Shown piece after piece: positions 5,415 to 5,541 of a stretch of DNA of 5,541 nt. Where the stretch lies: assembly GCA_964430875.1 (NCBI GenBank), contig CAYSHP010000113.1, forward strand, positions 1 through 5,541, given 5' to 3'. The notes below the pieces were generated by a model, which ran no database searches, had not been told where the DNA came from, and worked only from the letters and a program-made list of their open reading frames with translations. The stretch's first letter is position 1. Every line of letters starts with the position of its first letter. The DNA is from M55B127 sp035269185. GTDB taxonomy: Bacteria > Bacillota > Halanaerobiia > Halanaerobiales > M55B127. The position numbers and the translations under genes are program-made.

Positions 5415-5541
5415 TTTATCAGCCAAATACAGAATCTTATCTAGTCGGTAACTTCAATGATGTATCCTATAAAAGCTAGGGTATAAGATTTATAATTCAA
5501 GTTATAAAAAGTTAACGAAAATAGATTAAGATTAAAATAAT
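5415..5541. other. Non-coding tail of the window
   Basis: No supported gene starts or ends here. TATAAT at 5491-5496 could be a -10 element for a gene beyond the window, but no good -35 hexamer lies 16-18 nt upstream. The only frame of note is open from 5408 to a TAG at 5477-5479 and lacks an upstream start codon. Confidence 0.4.
5433..5490. repeat. Imperfect inverted repeat downstream of the synthetase gene
   Basis: AATCTTAT (5433-5440) is the exact reverse complement of ATAAGATT (5483-5490). Within it, ATCCTA (5464-5469) can pair with TAGGGT (5477-5482, including one G-T pair) around a 7-nt loop. An RNA could therefore fold into an outer and an inner stem. No T-run follows, so it is not a standard intrinsic terminator; it may be a weak 3'-end structure. 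TAAGATT occurs once more at 5527-5533. Confidence 0.35.

Noticed and set aside
2459..5541. Integron-like cassette array (small same-strand genes including GNATs)
   Set aside because: Gaps of 2-26 nt between the intact genes are too short for attC sites, and no attC core sequences or integrase gene are visible.

Overview
The window is a compact, strongly AT-rich bacterial segment in which every recognisable gene lies on the + strand. AGA arginine codons, TTA leucine codons, purine-rich Shine-Dalgarno (SD) sites before nearly every gene and the family content suggest a low-GC Firmicute, perhaps a Clostridia or Halanaerobiia-type anaerobe. That placement is inference from composition and families; no ribosomal or other phylogenetic marker is present.

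Left part (1-2458): a 94-nt leader is followed by an UPF0282-type metallo-beta-lactamase-fold hydrolase (95-1042), a short divergent cyclase/kynurenine-formamidase-fold protein (1077-1640) and a PhzF-family isomerase (1673-2458). Gaps are 32-34 nt and each gene has its own SD, so co-transcription is plausible. All three look like small-molecule enzymes with unknown substrates.

Middle (2459-2811): an SD-like site has no start codon behind it. It is followed by an open frame that matches only the C-terminal end of what I recognise as a DUF5700-type putative zinc peptidase. I read this as a decayed, 5'-deleted gene.

Right part (2812-5414): a tightly packed run holds a GNAT acetyltransferase with a TTG start, a 2H-phosphoesterase (2'-5' RNA ligase-like) protein with both H-x-T motifs, and a second GNAT that probably also starts at TTG and has an unusual acetyl-CoA loop. 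It ends with a 349-residue RelA/SpoT-type synthetase that has no HD hydrolase domain and carries a C-terminal extension of about 150 residues. The synthetase is the most interesting gene: it may be a housekeeping small alarmone synthetase or a toxin-like (toxSAS/CapRel-type) protein with a fused regulatory domain. The last 127 nt are non-coding as far as I can see, with a short inverted repeat and small direct repeats but no classical terminator.

No RNA gene, CRISPR array, insertion sequence or integron attC site was recognised. No gene-free stretch exceeds 300 nt. The genes do not form a known pathway; the right-hand run looks like a loose accessory cluster.
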